Shown here in pieces: positions 28,301 to 34,989 of a stretch of 64,000 nt of DNA. The position numbers were made by a program, and so were the translations under genes. Numbering within the stretch: the first letter of the stretch is position 1; every line of letters begins with the position of its first letter. The notes beneath the pieces were generated by a model. That model worked only from the letters and a program-made list of their open reading frames with translations, did not search any database and was not told the DNA's origin. Source of the stretch: Artemia franciscana (taxonomy: Eukaryota > Arthropoda > Branchiopoda > Anostraca > Artemiidae); assembly GCF_032884065.1 (NCBI RefSeq), contig NC_088868.1, positions 6,963,129 through 7,027,128 on the forward strand, in the 5' to 3' direction.

Positions 28301-31300
28301 ATGTTTTGATTTTGGCTCTCCGCAGAAGAATAATTAAAACAAAATTTGCATATTTTTTTGGCTAAATGGCTTTCTCATAATTTTGATCAAATGATTTTGA
28401 GAAAAAAAGAGCGGGGGAGGAAGTCTAGTTGCCCTCCGATTTTTTGGTTAATTAAAAAGGCAACTAGAATTTTTAATTTTTTACGAATATTTTTATTAGT
28501 AAAAGATTTACGTAACTTATAAATTAGCTTACGTAAAGAACTTTTGTATTCTCATATTTTTATTACATATATAAGGGGGCTCGCCCCCTTGTCAGATCCT
28601 CGCTCTTTACACTAAAGCTTAAATTTTGTCCCAATTCATTAAGAATGACCCCAGAATCACAAAAGCCGTAGAATAAATCGTTGAAATTACTAAAAATACT
28701 TTAGCGTAAAGAGCGAGGTATTAGGAGGAGGCGAGCCCCTCAAATGGGTAATAATTTCTGTTTGTTTTAAGTTTTAATGCTGCTCCTTACTTCCAGCTGA
28801 AAGAACTTTTTCATATTTATTTTTTCATTGTTTTTTTTTTAAATAATGCTAGTAAATCCTGCGCTCCCTTCATGGAGATTTTCTTCCCCCATGACAAATT
28901 ATGGAAGGAAAGTTCCCCCAGCATATCACCCTCTTCTCAACCCCTCCCCCAACCAAAAAAATCCTCCTGAAAACGCCTGTACACTTCCCAATAACCATTG
29001 CTATATGTAAGCACTGGTCAAAGTTTGTAACTTGTGGCCCCTCCCACGGGGACTGTGGGGGAGTAAGTCGTCCCCAAAGACATAGTTATAAGGTTCTTTG
29101 ACTACGCTGAATAAAATGGCTATCTCAGAATTTTGATCCGTTGACTTTGGGAAAATAATTAGCGTGGGAGGGGGCCTAGGTGCCCTCCAATTTTTTTGGT
29201 CACTTAAAAAGGGCACTAGAACTTTTCATTTCCGTTAGAATGAGCCCTCTTGCAACATTCTAGGACAACTGGGTCGATGCGATCACCCCTGGGAAAAAAA
29301 AACAAAAAAAAACAAAAAAACAAATAAACAAATAAACACGCATCCGTGATCTGCCTTCTGGCAGAAAATACAAAATTCCACATTTTTGTACATAGGAGCT
29401 TGAAGCTTCTACAGTAGGGTTCTATGATACGCTGAATCTGATGGTGTGATTTTCGTCAAGATTCTATGACTTCTAGGGGGCGTTTCCCCCTCTTTTCTAA
29501 AATAACGCAAATTTTCTCAGGCTCTTAACTTCTGATGAATAAGACTAATCTTGATGAAACTTATATATTCAAAATCAGCATTAAAATGTGATTCTTTTGA
29601 TGTAGGTATTGGTATCAAAATTCCATTTTTTAGAGTTTTGGTTACTATTGAGCCGGGTCGCTCCTTACTACAGTTCGTTACCACGAACTGTTTGAAAATC
29701 TATAAGCTATCTATAAGCTATAAGCTTATATATCTATAAGCTATAATCTATAAGCTATAAATTTTTACAAATGAACCGTATGTTTTATTATAGAAATAGG
29801 ATAAGTCAATAGTTTTTTCTGAGAAAATATTATCGATAAATGAAGCGATTCTAGAAACAAGCTTTTGTTTTAAGTTTTAATATTGCTCCTTACTTTAAGT
29901 TGAAAAGACTTGTCTTTTTTATTTAATATCCATCAGGGGGAGGGATGAAGGTAATAAGAAATAATGTTTTTGGCAATGAGATAAGTATTTATGGCTTTTA
30001 AAATAATTTTGAGAATTACCATATATCACAGCTTAGAGCAAAATAAGCCTACACCGTTTGGTGTAGGTTGTGGTTGTTGATCTAGACTCTTGTGAAGGAC
30101 TTTGCAGCTTCCCAATTGTAAAGGAACTCCTGGCAGAGCCATTCCCTATCAAGGTGAGACTTGAACGTGTCGGTTGAAGTTGCAGAAACTGTTTCTTCAG
30201 ACAGTTGATTCCACAGATTGATGACTCTTTGGTCGAAGAAATGAGTTTCCAGATTCTTCAGTAAATGTGTGAAAATTTAAGCTGCTAGATTGAGTTAGTT
30301 GTACCAATAAGGGATATGTACGTTAGTCAAGCTCGGATTGAATAGGTGGGGGCCCGGTTAGACTTGTTGTGGAGCCCTCTCTATATATTAAATATTTAAA
30401 TAGAATTCAGATTCGGTACATGCATAAATATATGAAATTTCATATTAATCAAATGTGAAATAACAAACACGTTAATAAATCTCGTCAAGCAATTCAAACT
30501 TGAAATATATGTATTTTTGATTATTTGAATAATTTATAGTGTTTCCATTATCGTTAAAAGTAATTTGCTTTATATTTTGAACAATTTTGTTGTTGATTTT
30601 GATGATAATGCGGGTGCCTTTCGAATTCGGGGCCCGATTGGCCCCAATAGCTCCAATCACTCTTTAACTAGCTCCGAACTTAATTGAATTTTCACATAAA
30701 ATTTTGTTCTCAATTAATAAGGTGCTATCTTTTTTTCAAAAGTCGATGATATTCGTATAAGCAATTCGTAAAAGTCGATGTTATATTCGTATATAACAAT
30801 CTAAAAACTTCATTTTTGTGGCTGGACCAAAGAATAGGGCTGAAGCACTTTGTCAGTACTGGGAGGCTCAATTTCCCATTTTGCAAAAATTGTAAGATGG
30901 CTGTGGAAACAAGGAGACATCTAGTAGAAAAATGTCCAGCAAGGAGTAAACACCACCCGGAGATTTTTTATGAGTTATTGTCAAGCTGGAGGACATAGTA
31001 AGGGAGGAAGAATCCGACAGCTAGCAAAATATATGATATGGGTGTCGGGCAAAATCCATCTTTGGTTCCTCCAACTAATGATTAGTTCTTTTTGAGACGT
31101 GAAGGCCTGAGCCTTGGCCCAGATTGTATAGGTTGGCACCGCCGTAAAAAAAGAGTACGAGTAACTTACTAGAGCGAAAACTGGCGCTAGTGCCAATAAT
31201 GGTGCTGGCGCTGCCAATTAAACATTAGCAGCACCATCTGGAGTTTTGTGTTTCTTGCTAGATTCTCAATGTAAGAATGAAACAGAATTAGTGCATTTGA

Positions 31301-33721
31301 CTAAAATAGTGTAGTAATTTAATCTGACCTCAGTTCGAAAACTTACTAGAGCGAAAACTGGCGCTAGTGCCAATAATGGTGCTGGCGCTGCCAATTAAAC
31401 ATTAGCAGCACCATCTGGAGTTTTGTGTTTCTTGCTAGATTCTCAATGTAAGAATGAAACAGAATTAGTGCATTTGACTAAAATAGTGTAGTAATTTAAT
31501 CTGATCTCAGTTTTTGCAAAAAAATCACAATTACGAAGCTTGAAAAATGCCAAGAAACGCTAAAAGCTAGATGGCACTGGTAATTTCTTAACTCTGCCAC
31601 CAGTTTCCACTCTAACAAGTTGCCCATACAGTTGCCAATTAAACATTAGCAGCGACATTTAGAGATTGGTGGTTCTTTGTAGTTTGTCAATGTAAGAATA
31701 AAACAGAATTAGTGAATTTGACAAAAATAGTGTAATAATTTTAATTATTTTAATCTGATATAAGTTTTCCGAAAAAACCGCAATTACGAAGTTTGAAAAA
31801 ATGCCGCTGAATGCTAGATGCCGTTTGTGATTTCTTAGATTCTACCACGAGTTTCTTCTCTAACAAGTTACCCATATTCTTTTGGATAGAATTTTTCCCA
31901 ATTTTGAATATAATGGAAAATACATAAAGTATTCAAGTTATTTTGTTCTTTCATCTTCCTGCTCTGCAATTTGTGGGAATTCATTTAGTCACTGCATTTT
32001 GAAAGGAGGTCTACATGGGGCAGTTACCCCTGATTAGGGATATATTTAGAGTTTTAAAGGGAAGATTGCATTTACGAGCGGTTTTACAATACTACATCTC
32101 CTGCTTTATTTTCAATAAAACTTATTCCTCCCCCAGCAGAGCCGAAAGGGCAATTACGCTTCGAGAACGAAGGGCAAAGGGTAGGAGTTATTCTTAGACA
32201 AGTGAGGTAAGGTTACAGACAAGTGGACAAGTAAGGCAGACAAGTAAGGGAAGGAGTTATTATTAGACCTCATTTAATAGACAAGATTATAGTTGCGTGA
32301 TAAATTGAAAATGAAAGAAAATAAAAAACGATCAGTTTTTTCCCAAATGAAAGTTACAAAATAGTCAGAAACTAGTTTATGTATGATATTAGAACCTAGA
32401 TCGTGCATAGATTACTCTTTAGTTGCAAAGTGCCACCGGTACTTTATTGAAAACAACATAAATTTTATGCTGATGTTTTTCAGAAAATATGAAAGTTGTT
32501 CCAGACTATATCAAATTAATCAACTTTTAATCAAACTTCATCAAAATTTAATCAAAATTAATCAAACTTTATCATTAGCGATTGACTAAATTTTTGTACT
32601 CTCGTATTTTTTTTCTATTAAAGAATGAGTAACAGTTAAGGAGCACAATACCCCTCCCCCCATCGTCCAGGGCATTTTCCTTCCATTTTTGTTTTAAGCT
32701 ACAATATATACTAAGAGATGATCGTTTGATCCCCGAACATTGTTTTTACTTGTATGTGATCGGTGCCTCAAGTAATTTTTAATTCTGAAATTTTGTGACT
32801 TCTTTCTGTTTTTGCCGCCCAAATGGAGTTTTTAGAGATACCATTGCCTATATTCATCGAATTCTTCTAAGTTTTCAGTGAAGCCCGAGAAATCACTTTA
32901 CTTTATTTTCAGGTAAACTAATAGTGGACAGAAGCCCGTACAGTTATTTATATACATTTTAAGACTTAAATTATTATTCAAAAAACATTTTTTAGCTACC
33001 ATTTTAGAGAAGAAGGTAAAAAGTTAAAATACAAATTAAAATATTCCAGTGCATCTTAACAAAAACTGAGGGAGTTTCTTCTTTTTCATCAAAATTATCA
33101 TAGATACGGCTATATAATGCAATTACACTACTACACTAATTACAGTGTTCTAAATATAAGCATTTCCTTTATTATAATTTCCAATCTTATGCTTAAAGTT
33201 TTTAATAATTTCATCTACTTCTTCTTAAGGCAACATTAAGTTACGATTACGTTTGAAGGTTTGTACGAAGGTCAATTTATAATGGTTCCAATGGGCGTGG
33301 GGTTAGTCGTCAGGACAGGCCCGTAATCTATAATCACTACCAACATACTAAACTGATTTTAAAAGTTTTTATAAGCTTTTAACAAAGTTTTTAATAATTT
33401 CATCTGCTTCTTCCTAAGGCCAAGTTACAATTATCTTTAAGGGTTTGTAGAAAGGTCAATTTATACAGGTTCCAATGAACGTAGGGTTAGTTGCTATGAC
33501 AGGCCCGTAATCTATAATCACTGCCAACATACTAAACTGATTTTTCTTTCTAGGGTGATTCAGGTGGTCCCCTTGTATGCCCAAGTGACAAAGATGGCTA
33601 CGTCATAGCAGGGATAGTGAGCTGGGGTGTTGGCTGCGCTACTCGAGGAATACCCGGCGTCTATACAAATGTATCTCACTATTTGGAATGGATACAAGGA
33701 GCTATAAATCCAGAAAGTTAA
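272..33721 (+). CDS. Trypsin-type S1 serine protease, four 3' coding exons (5' part outside window)
   Basis: Joined exons 272-370, 20902-21023, 25016-25203 and 33554-33721 encode about 190 residues of a chymotrypsin-fold (S1) endopeptidase, probably secreted. Seen directly: beta-strand motif [10 protein letters not shown]; catalytic Asp102 in [29 protein letters not shown] giving D189 (cleavage after Arg/Lys expected); GDSGGPL with catalytic Ser195; [18 protein letters not shown] giving S214-W215-G216 and G226; and the usual C-terminal helix ending [13 protein letters not shown]. All introns are GT..AG and phases match at every join (2, 1, 0). The signal peptide, activation peptide, IVGG start and His57 would be on exons before position 1, so the exact subfamily and any clip domain are unknown. 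Introns of 20.5, 4.0 and 8.4 kb are almost entirely repeats. No inactivating change is visible in these exons. Confidence 0.93.
371..725. other. AT-rich intron, nothing recognised
   Basis: T-rich intron sequence after the first visible protease exon. No ORF, repeat or RNA structure identified. Confidence 0.4.
832..911 (+). repeat. tRNA-like block (SINE head or tRNA pseudogene) inside Helitron
   Basis: A-box-like TAGCTGAGTTGGTAAAGCG and B-box-like GGTTCAAACC with tRNA spacing. The acceptor stem has one mismatch and a G-T pair, and an extra GGTTC-rich duplication disturbs the anticodon and variable region. An A-rich tail follows, as in SINEs. Not a convincing functional tRNA. Confidence 0.55.
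912..1204. repeat. A-rich low-complexity tract (AAAAACTAAAA words)
   Basis: Irregular repeats of 'aaaaactaaaa' and 'aaaaggtaaaa', following the tRNA-like block. Confidence 0.8.
1205..1545. repeat. GGGACAC minisatellite
   Basis: About ten degenerate units built from 'gacgaccgggacac', 'gggaatataaat' and 'aaattacagac'. It lies within the Helitron relic just before its helicase fragment. Confidence 0.8.
1551..1721 (+). pseudogene. Helitron PIF1-like helicase C-terminal fragment
   Basis: One frame reads [10 protein letters not shown], then a stop, then SLE. After a frame change, 1620-1721 reads [18 protein letters not shown] then [16 protein letters not shown]. These are helicase motifs V-VI of the Rep/Hel protein (family pattern INKAQGQ..CFSHGQLYVACSR). 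The stop, the frameshift and the S-to-L change before the motif VI Arg show decay. Confidence 0.8.
1746..1835. repeat. (TA)n microsatellite
   Basis: Uninterrupted TA dinucleotides of about 90 bp after the helicase fragment. Confidence 0.97.
1906..3600. other. Intron, no gene; possible inverted-arm element at about 2660-2870
   Basis: 'ggcttagcagccaga' occurs near 1940 and near 2265. Between about 2680 and 2870, GC-rich blocks (GTCGGGGGTGCCCGG and GCGTCCCCCAAGG..ACCCGGCG) look roughly inverted, like degraded fold-back arms. No coding motif found. Confidence 0.35.
3640..3870. repeat. 111-bp AT-rich direct duplication
   Basis: 'caattgcttgaaattatcaa' at 3657 recurs as 'caattgtttgaaattatcaa' at 3768, with matching sequence throughout; a partial third start lies near 3857. 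Confidence 0.85.
3888..6640 (-). mobile_element. Family A element, copy 1 (interrupted by an RTE LINE)
   Basis: 3888-4007 matches the family's hairpin end in degraded form (cagtttgt..aataaggagcgac..gatgcatcaaaa). After the LINE at 4008-5486 the family resumes (gaatctta..caccatcggattcag) and continues past the 'cgaacagaa..gtatataaggggg..ctgttctttgcgctaaag' block. About 100 bp at the junction are missing. The LINE is therefore younger than this copy. Confidence 0.65.
4008..5486 (-). pseudogene. RTE-type LINE reverse transcriptase, 5'-truncated, longest copy
   Basis: An open frame runs from 5511 to 3940. Reverse transcriptase motifs in order: [59 protein letters not shown] and [12 protein letters not shown] with the YADD catalytic pair, then the C-terminal [13 protein letters not shown] region. 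The endonuclease is absent (5' truncation). Translation past LGAAVS enters a Cys-Trp run, which is the (GTT)n(GGT)n 3' tail, and then the host repeat. Reverse transcriptase would copy the element RNA at the target site. Fragments of the same family lie near 10 kb, 17.5 kb, 23 kb, 34.6 kb, 51.6 kb, 54 kb and 63.6 kb. Confidence 0.88.
6641..7850. other. Repeat-like intron, no gene
   Basis: 6700-7080 has two loosely similar blocks containing 'gggccaaag..ccctgag'; this may be old interspersed repeat. 7640-7720 holds a B-box-like 'gggttcaagag' without a foldable tRNA. The rest is AT-rich. Confidence 0.3.
7851..8730. repeat. About 436-bp direct tandem duplication
   Basis: Two successive copies share 'gctcggccaaaaacaccaag' (about 7893; variant at about 8329), 'ccatattttttggtattca' and the following 350 bp, at roughly 85-90% by eye. 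The first copy contains a long poly-A run (7870-7892). Confidence 0.85.
8731..9070. other. Intron, nothing recognised
   Basis: Unique-looking AT-rich sequence before the next tandem array. Confidence 0.4.
9071..9830. repeat. About 160-bp tandem repeat, five units
   Basis: 'gcaattgggatagctgctcc' or variants start at 9083, 9250, 9413, 9573 and 9655 (periods 167, 163, 160, 82). Units share 'taaattaatatataacgagg' and 'ttccaaggacataa'. The short open frame at the first unit looks like chance. Confidence 0.88.
9905..11040 (+). pseudogene. RTE-type LINE fragment, + strand, decayed
   Basis: Same family as 4008-5486: 'aagaaaggtgataagagtga', then [14 protein letters not shown], then a degraded YADD box near 10480 (tatgctggtgat: YAGD). 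There are many stops and indels. Interrupted by a 198-bp insertion (10735-10932). Confidence 0.85.
10735..10932. mobile_element. 198-bp insertion in the LINE with 8-bp direct repeats
   Basis: The LINE sequence breaks at 10734 and resumes at 10933. The flanks GGAATAGC (10727-10734 and 10933-10940) form a perfect 8-bp direct repeat. The insert is nearly identical to about 13608-13805. No clear terminal inverted repeats. The 8-bp duplication would fit hAT-type integration, but the class is unknown. Confidence 0.65.
11041..11587. other. Intron, nothing recognised
   Basis: AT-rich with G/C-run patches typical of old repeats here; no motif assigned. Confidence 0.35.
11588..12990 (-). mobile_element. 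Family A element, copy 2 (near full length)
   Basis: Read on the + strand it opens TCAAACAGTTCGTGGTAACG after an A, has the hairpin ACAGTTCG..CGAACTGT and 'agtaagga', and then runs collinear with copy 3 for about 1.4 kb, including a T/G-rich tract near 11955, 'ctccccacagtccccgtggg', 'ctgaaagtcaggagcagcat' and the 'gcgaggtactgctgaggg' block. No coding capacity. Strand given assumes the hairpin is the 3' end. Confidence 0.8.
12991..13228. other. Repeat-like spacer with TCACCTG..CAGGTGA palindrome
   Basis: An inverted TCACCTG/CAGGTGA pair near 13048-13090 recurs around 15735-15770 with similar filler ('aaaggacaattgtattaatg'), so this is an unnamed repeat. Confidence 0.4.
13229..13530. mobile_element. 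hAT-like MITE, truncated copy
   Basis: It starts CAGAGTTGCCAACTT and matches the reverse complement of 18163 back to about 17900, including 'ggccagttaacatt' and 'agtgtgaaagcac'. The other terminus is missing. Confidence 0.7.
13605..14690. repeat. Degenerate tandem repeat with CACTAGAACTT core, about 270-317 bp period
   Basis: The core '(ca)ctagaactt' followed by a Gln-like 'caatcgaatga' word and 'agtttctacga' starts at 13728, 14045, 14315 and 14600. The first unit is the sequence inserted at 10735-10932. Confidence 0.7.
14691..14860. other. AT-rich intron with poly-T
   Basis: Poly-T of about 19 at 14843-14861; otherwise unremarkable. Confidence 0.5.
14861..15035. mobile_element. hAT-like MITE end fragment
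   Basis: 'aaaatgtgtcccttttatgtc' words and terminus AGTTGGCAACCCTG at about 15035 match the 17624-18163 element. Confidence 0.6.
15036..17454. other. Intron without recognised features
   Basis: C-run patches near 15420-15470 and 16160-16190 look like old interspersed repeats. 17040-17440 is less AT-rich than its surroundings; I found no reading frame, tRNA or snRNA pattern there. Confidence 0.3.
17455..17600 (+). pseudogene. RTE-type LINE 3'-end fragment
   Basis: 'gaagaggtcataag..aaaggcttaaaagaaat..gcggagctgtgttgtggcc' is a diverged version of the LINE C-terminal region ([24 protein letters not shown]). Confidence 0.55.
17624..18163. mobile_element. hAT-like MITE, both termini present
   Basis: Termini CAGGGTTGCCAACT and AGTTGTCAACCCTG form imperfect inverted repeats. 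Flanks gtctcgtt (17616-17623) and gttttgtt (18164-18171) agree at 6 of 8 positions, as expected for an old 8-bp hAT target duplication. 540 bp, no transposase. Confidence 0.78.
18164..18635. other. AT-rich intron, source of a later local copy
   Basis: 'ataaataaattgactgattgattgattc' near 18280 resembles a LINE 3' tail. 18473-18573 and 18599-18635 recur at 20287-20390 and 20009-20045. Confidence 0.55.
18636..20008 (-). mobile_element. Family A element, copy 3
   Basis: It opens TCAAACAGTTCGTGGTAACG after A and is collinear with copy 2 to 'gagagccaaaatcaaaa'. It ends exactly where a repeat of its own left flank (20009) begins, which indicates local tandem duplication. Confidence 0.82.
20046..20891 (-). 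mobile_element. Family A element, copy 4, rearranged, with terminal fold-back
   Basis: The hairpin end starts at 20046, but the family sequence is interrupted at 20271-20405 by a copied piece of 18473-18573 bordered by 'attcttaagga'. 20595-20891 is a near-perfect inverted repeat: 'ctgaaagtacggagcgacat..ctctttacgctaaagtt' against its complement, with a loop near 20740. It ends about 10 bp before the exon 2 acceptor. Confidence 0.78.
20902..21023 (+). CDS. Serine protease exon carrying catalytic Asp102
   Basis: Acceptor cttacag ends at 20901 and donor gtaagc starts at 21024. The first base completes Leu with the TT of the previous exon; 40 codons and one G follow. CNDIAVLKL contains the catalytic Asp. 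The C-terminal half ([21 protein letters not shown]) links to the next exon. The 3' half of this exon together with its donor is tandemly copied downstream (20960-21800), and the acceptor tract abuts a family A fold-back. Confidence 0.9.
20960..21800 (+). repeat. Tandem array of protease exon 2 3' half plus splice donor, six copies
   Basis: Copies start at 20960 (real exon), 21115, 21273, 21408, 21574 and 21716; periods are 155, 158, 135, 166 and 142. Each holds about 65 bp of coding sequence (gattacgactgctccgg through tatccaaagg), the donor, about 25 bp of intron and an AT-rich palindromic spacer. Copies 2-5 share a one-base deletion (aaaag instead of aaaaag) and donor gtaac/gtaat. Copy 6 keeps aaaaag and gtaagc like the exon. 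The spacer end AGTCGTAAT and exon word ATTACGACT form a perfect inverted pair. Confidence 0.95.
21801..22401. other. Intron with a diverged family A-like block
   Basis: 22030-22240 contains 'caccccgctctttatactgaag' and a 'tcaaaccctactctttacatt' arm, resembling the family A fold-back in degraded form. The rest is AT-rich. Confidence 0.4.
22402..22611. repeat. 109-bp direct duplication
   Basis: 'agaccgactgaaaaaatatt' through 'gttgctatatttaat' occurs from 22412 and again from 22521, almost identically. Confidence 0.93.
22700..23100 (-). repeat. 53-bp array of the RTE LINE 3' tail, seven units
   Basis: Units of 'ctcaccgcagcacaactcat', 'ccggggcaaaagtactac', 'tactattactaacaa' repeat every 53 bp (22725, 22778, 22831, 22884 and on). 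The last unit runs into the LINE 3' region, so the array grew from the LINE terminus. Confidence 0.92.
23085..23400 (-). pseudogene. RTE-type LINE 3' fragment
   Basis: The minus strand reads [20 protein letters not shown] then [15 protein letters not shown], matching the C-terminal part of the 4008-5486 copy. Confidence 0.82.
23401..24266. other. AT-rich intron
   Basis: 23695-23905 is dominated by TATATTTTA words (low complexity). The rest is unassigned. Confidence 0.6.
24267..24866. mobile_element. TIR DNA element, about 600 bp, with coding-like interior
   Basis: Ends CATTCACACGGAGCTTAG and, inverted, CATTCACACGGGGCTTAG; similarity continues to about 32 bp (26 matches). No target duplication was found. 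Inside, a + frame (24388-24699) reads acidic [18 protein letters not shown], then [12 protein letters not shown], weakly like a Harbinger transposase N-terminus. Non-autonomous in its present form. Confidence 0.55.
25016..25203 (+). CDS. Serine protease exon with SGWG and D189 specificity loop
   Basis: Acceptor ttttag ends at 25015 and donor gtaaga starts at 25204. The exon is 188 bp; AA completes Glu with the preceding G, then 62 codons follow. It encodes [20 protein letters not shown], then the strand leading to [13 protein letters not shown]. Asp six residues before the active Ser (D189) predicts trypsin-like P1 Arg/Lys preference. A 78-bp (GA)n run begins about 40 bp after the donor. Confidence 0.93.
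25246..25323. repeat. (GA)n microsatellite next to exon donor
   Basis: About 39 uninterrupted GA units starting 43 bp after the exon 3 donor. Confidence 0.97.
25324..27740. other. Intron, no gene; simple repeats
   Basis: 25990-26095 contains CAATGG/CATTGG simple repeats and 26960-27025 contains AATAAATA words. No coding motif seen. Confidence 0.5.
27741..27910 (-). pseudogene. LINE ORF2 C-terminal scrap, related to 30010-30265
   Basis: 'cagcttccca..ttgtaaaggaactcctgg..cagagccatt' is shared with the better-preserved fragment at 30010-30265. Only the extreme C-terminus and 3' region remain. Confidence 0.55.
27979..29695 (+). mobile_element. Family A element, copy 5, with two nested fold-backs
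   Basis: Orientation opposite to the other copies. The first fold-back, 27979-28276, has about 140-bp arms (ctgaaagtaaggagcgacat..cgctctttacgctaaagt) around a loop near 28130. The second, about 28570-28740, has arms carrying 'gctcgccccc' and 'ctcgctctttacactaaag'. The 3' end has the hairpin ACAGTTCGT-tacc-ACGAACTGT and ends TTTGA at 29695. TATAGAT occurs just outside both ends (27972-27978 and, two bases off, 29698-29704), a possible target duplication. Confidence 0.8.
29757..29863 (+). repeat. Copy of the protease 3' UTR inside its own intron
   Basis: 'aatttttacaaatgaaccgt' through 'gcgattctagaaacaagctt' matches 33727-33831 downstream of the real stop codon at about 90% by eye. It is preceded by 'ctataagctataa' repeats that echo 'gagctataaat' in the terminal exon. 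Confidence 0.85.
29868..29932 (-). mobile_element. Family A end fragment
   Basis: 'ttttaagttttaatattgct..ccttactttaagttg..tttttatttaat' matches the fold-back end of copies 4 and 5. It abuts the 3' UTR copy. Confidence 0.7.
30010..30265 (-). pseudogene. Jockey/CR1-like LINE ORF2 C-terminus
   Basis: The minus strand reads [20 protein letters not shown], then [16 protein letters not shown], then REWLCQEF and a stop. This is the common non-LTR end pattern (R..FFSQRVIN.WN.LP..VV.A.S...FK..LD). Only the last portion remains. Confidence 0.78.
30810..30995 (+). pseudogene. LINE C-terminal zinc-knuckle fragment
   Basis: A + frame reads [20 protein letters not shown] then [17 protein letters not shown]. 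The spacing C-x2-C-x10-11-H-x4-C with 'ET..HL...CP' is typical of the post-RT knuckle of many non-LTR elements. Short and without context. Confidence 0.6.
31163..31760. repeat. 177-bp tandem duplication plus a diverged third unit
   Basis: Units 31163-31339 and 31340-31516 are nearly identical (aacttactagagcgaaaact..gtagtaatttaatctga). A third at about 31530-31760 keeps 'ccaattaaacattagcagc' and 'aacagaattagtg'. Confidence 0.93.
31761..33194. other. Intron, nothing recognised
   Basis: AT-rich; 32515-32575 has 'atcaaacttcatcaa' simple words. No feature supported. Confidence 0.45.
33195..33552 (+). repeat. 189-bp duplication of the region before protease exon 4
   Basis: 33195-33383 and 33384-33552 share 'aaagtttttaataatttcat', 'gacaggcccgtaatctata' and 'ccaacatactaaactgattt'. 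The last includes the likely branch-point area of the real acceptor (33553). The first unit has no AG acceptor at the equivalent place. Confidence 0.9.
33554..33721 (+). CDS. Serine protease terminal exon with GDSGGP and stop
   Basis: Acceptor tttctag ends at 33553; phase 0. The exon is 55 codons plus TAA (33719-33721). It starts at [20 protein letters not shown] (catalytic Ser195) and runs through [18 protein letters not shown] to the C-terminal helix. The upstream acceptor region is a direct duplicate of 33195-33383. A poly(A) signal overlaps the stop codon. Confidence 0.95.
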   Translation, partial: GDSGGPLVCPSDKDGYVIAGIVSWGVGCATRGIPGVYTNVSHYLEWIQGAINPES

Positions 33722-33725
33722 TAAA
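33720..33725 (+). promoter_or_regulatory. Candidate poly(A) signal overlapping protease stop codon
   Basis: AATAAA is formed by the last two bases of the TAA stop and the next four bases. If used, the 3' UTR would be only a few tens of bases. A further AT-rich stretch to about 33833 is shared with a copy at 29757-29863, so the real cleavage site could be further on. Confidence 0.5.
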
Positions 33726-34559
33726 GAATTTTTACAAATGAATCGTATGTTTTTTTAAAGAAATAGGATAATTTAGTAATTTTTTGAAAAAATATTATCG
33801 ATAAATGAAGCGATTCTAGAAACAAGCTTTTTTGTAGCACTTTGAATCATTGGATATATACCTCAAACTTTGGCAAATTGCCAATCACGACAACCTATAT
33901 ATATATTCGTACCTTAATACGTATTATGACTACCCATACAGAAAAGGGGGATAGCATTAAATCGTCTAGCCCCTTGGAAGGCCAGAAATACATTTTCTGA
34001 TCTTCGTCCGAGGAACACTTGTGCAACATACTTACCCATCCCTTCCTTTCTCAACTCCCTGAGAAATTTATTGGGAAGCTAATTTAAGAACAATACCAAC
34101 ATTAAAATGGGAAGGGGGGTAAGCACCGTTATAACTATTATAGGTAACAAGAAGCAAAAATCCATAATATAGACGCAGAAAGAAAACAATCTCTCGAAAA
34201 TCCAAAAAAAGAACTCCAAATCCAGAGCGGTAAATACAGGATGTGATAATTGATCATTTAGCAACTAAACAGTTACTTGCGCCCCAGACTGCAAGAGATT
34301 CTTCAAAGGAGGTAAAGGAAACCTTTTATGCAAGATTGAGTACTGAAAGTGTGTGTTTTTCTTCACCAAAAAGGAATTTGTCAAAATATTGCAACAGAAT
34401 TCATAATTAGCCTTGTCATCAAGTCATCTAGGAACGACTCTTGAATGATGAACTAATATTTTCGAAATGAAAATTTCAAAAAATTAGAATAGCATTTTAA
34501 TATAAAAATATCAAAATTTGCCCTAAAGTCTTCAAAAAAATGGATGCTAGAAGATTGTC
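33726..34559. other. Protease 3' UTR/flank and intergenic DNA
   Basis: 33726-33833 is the probable 3' UTR shared with 29757-29863. The rest shows no gene. Confidence 0.5.
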
Positions 34560-34765
34560 CTTGTCAGCCAGCCATCTAGGGCCAAATGGAGAGCAAGCCG
34601 TCCCGGAATGGAACGGATGTCGTAAAAATAAGATTTAAGGGGAATTACAACTTTTTGAGAGGGTATAAAGAGGGAGGGTGTAAATAGATTCGGATGGAGG
34701 AGAAGCGTGTATAGGTGTGTTGGCTTCAGGCGGCTTGGCGCTGCAGGGAGTTGTTAATAATAGTA
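34560..34765 (+). pseudogene. RTE-type LINE 3' fragment
   Basis: 'gggtataaagagggagg..atggaggagaagcgt..gtgttggcttcaggcggcttgg' corresponds to the LINE C-terminus and ends in 'gttgttaataatagta', its tail. Confidence 0.75.
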
Positions 34766-34989
34766 TTTTTTTTAAGATCTTTAAGGTCTAACAGGAGCAA
34801 AATCCTTTTAGTAGCAAGATTCCGTGTCGCCAAATGAAAAAGACTTTTCATGTTGGCAAATATTCGGTTCACTTCTGTTTCGGATCAGAAATACAAATTG
34901 GTCTTTCCAACATTTAGTACAACATAATTACAATTAATTATTTTATAATTACATAATTACCAACATAATTACAAGCTTATTATTTATAT

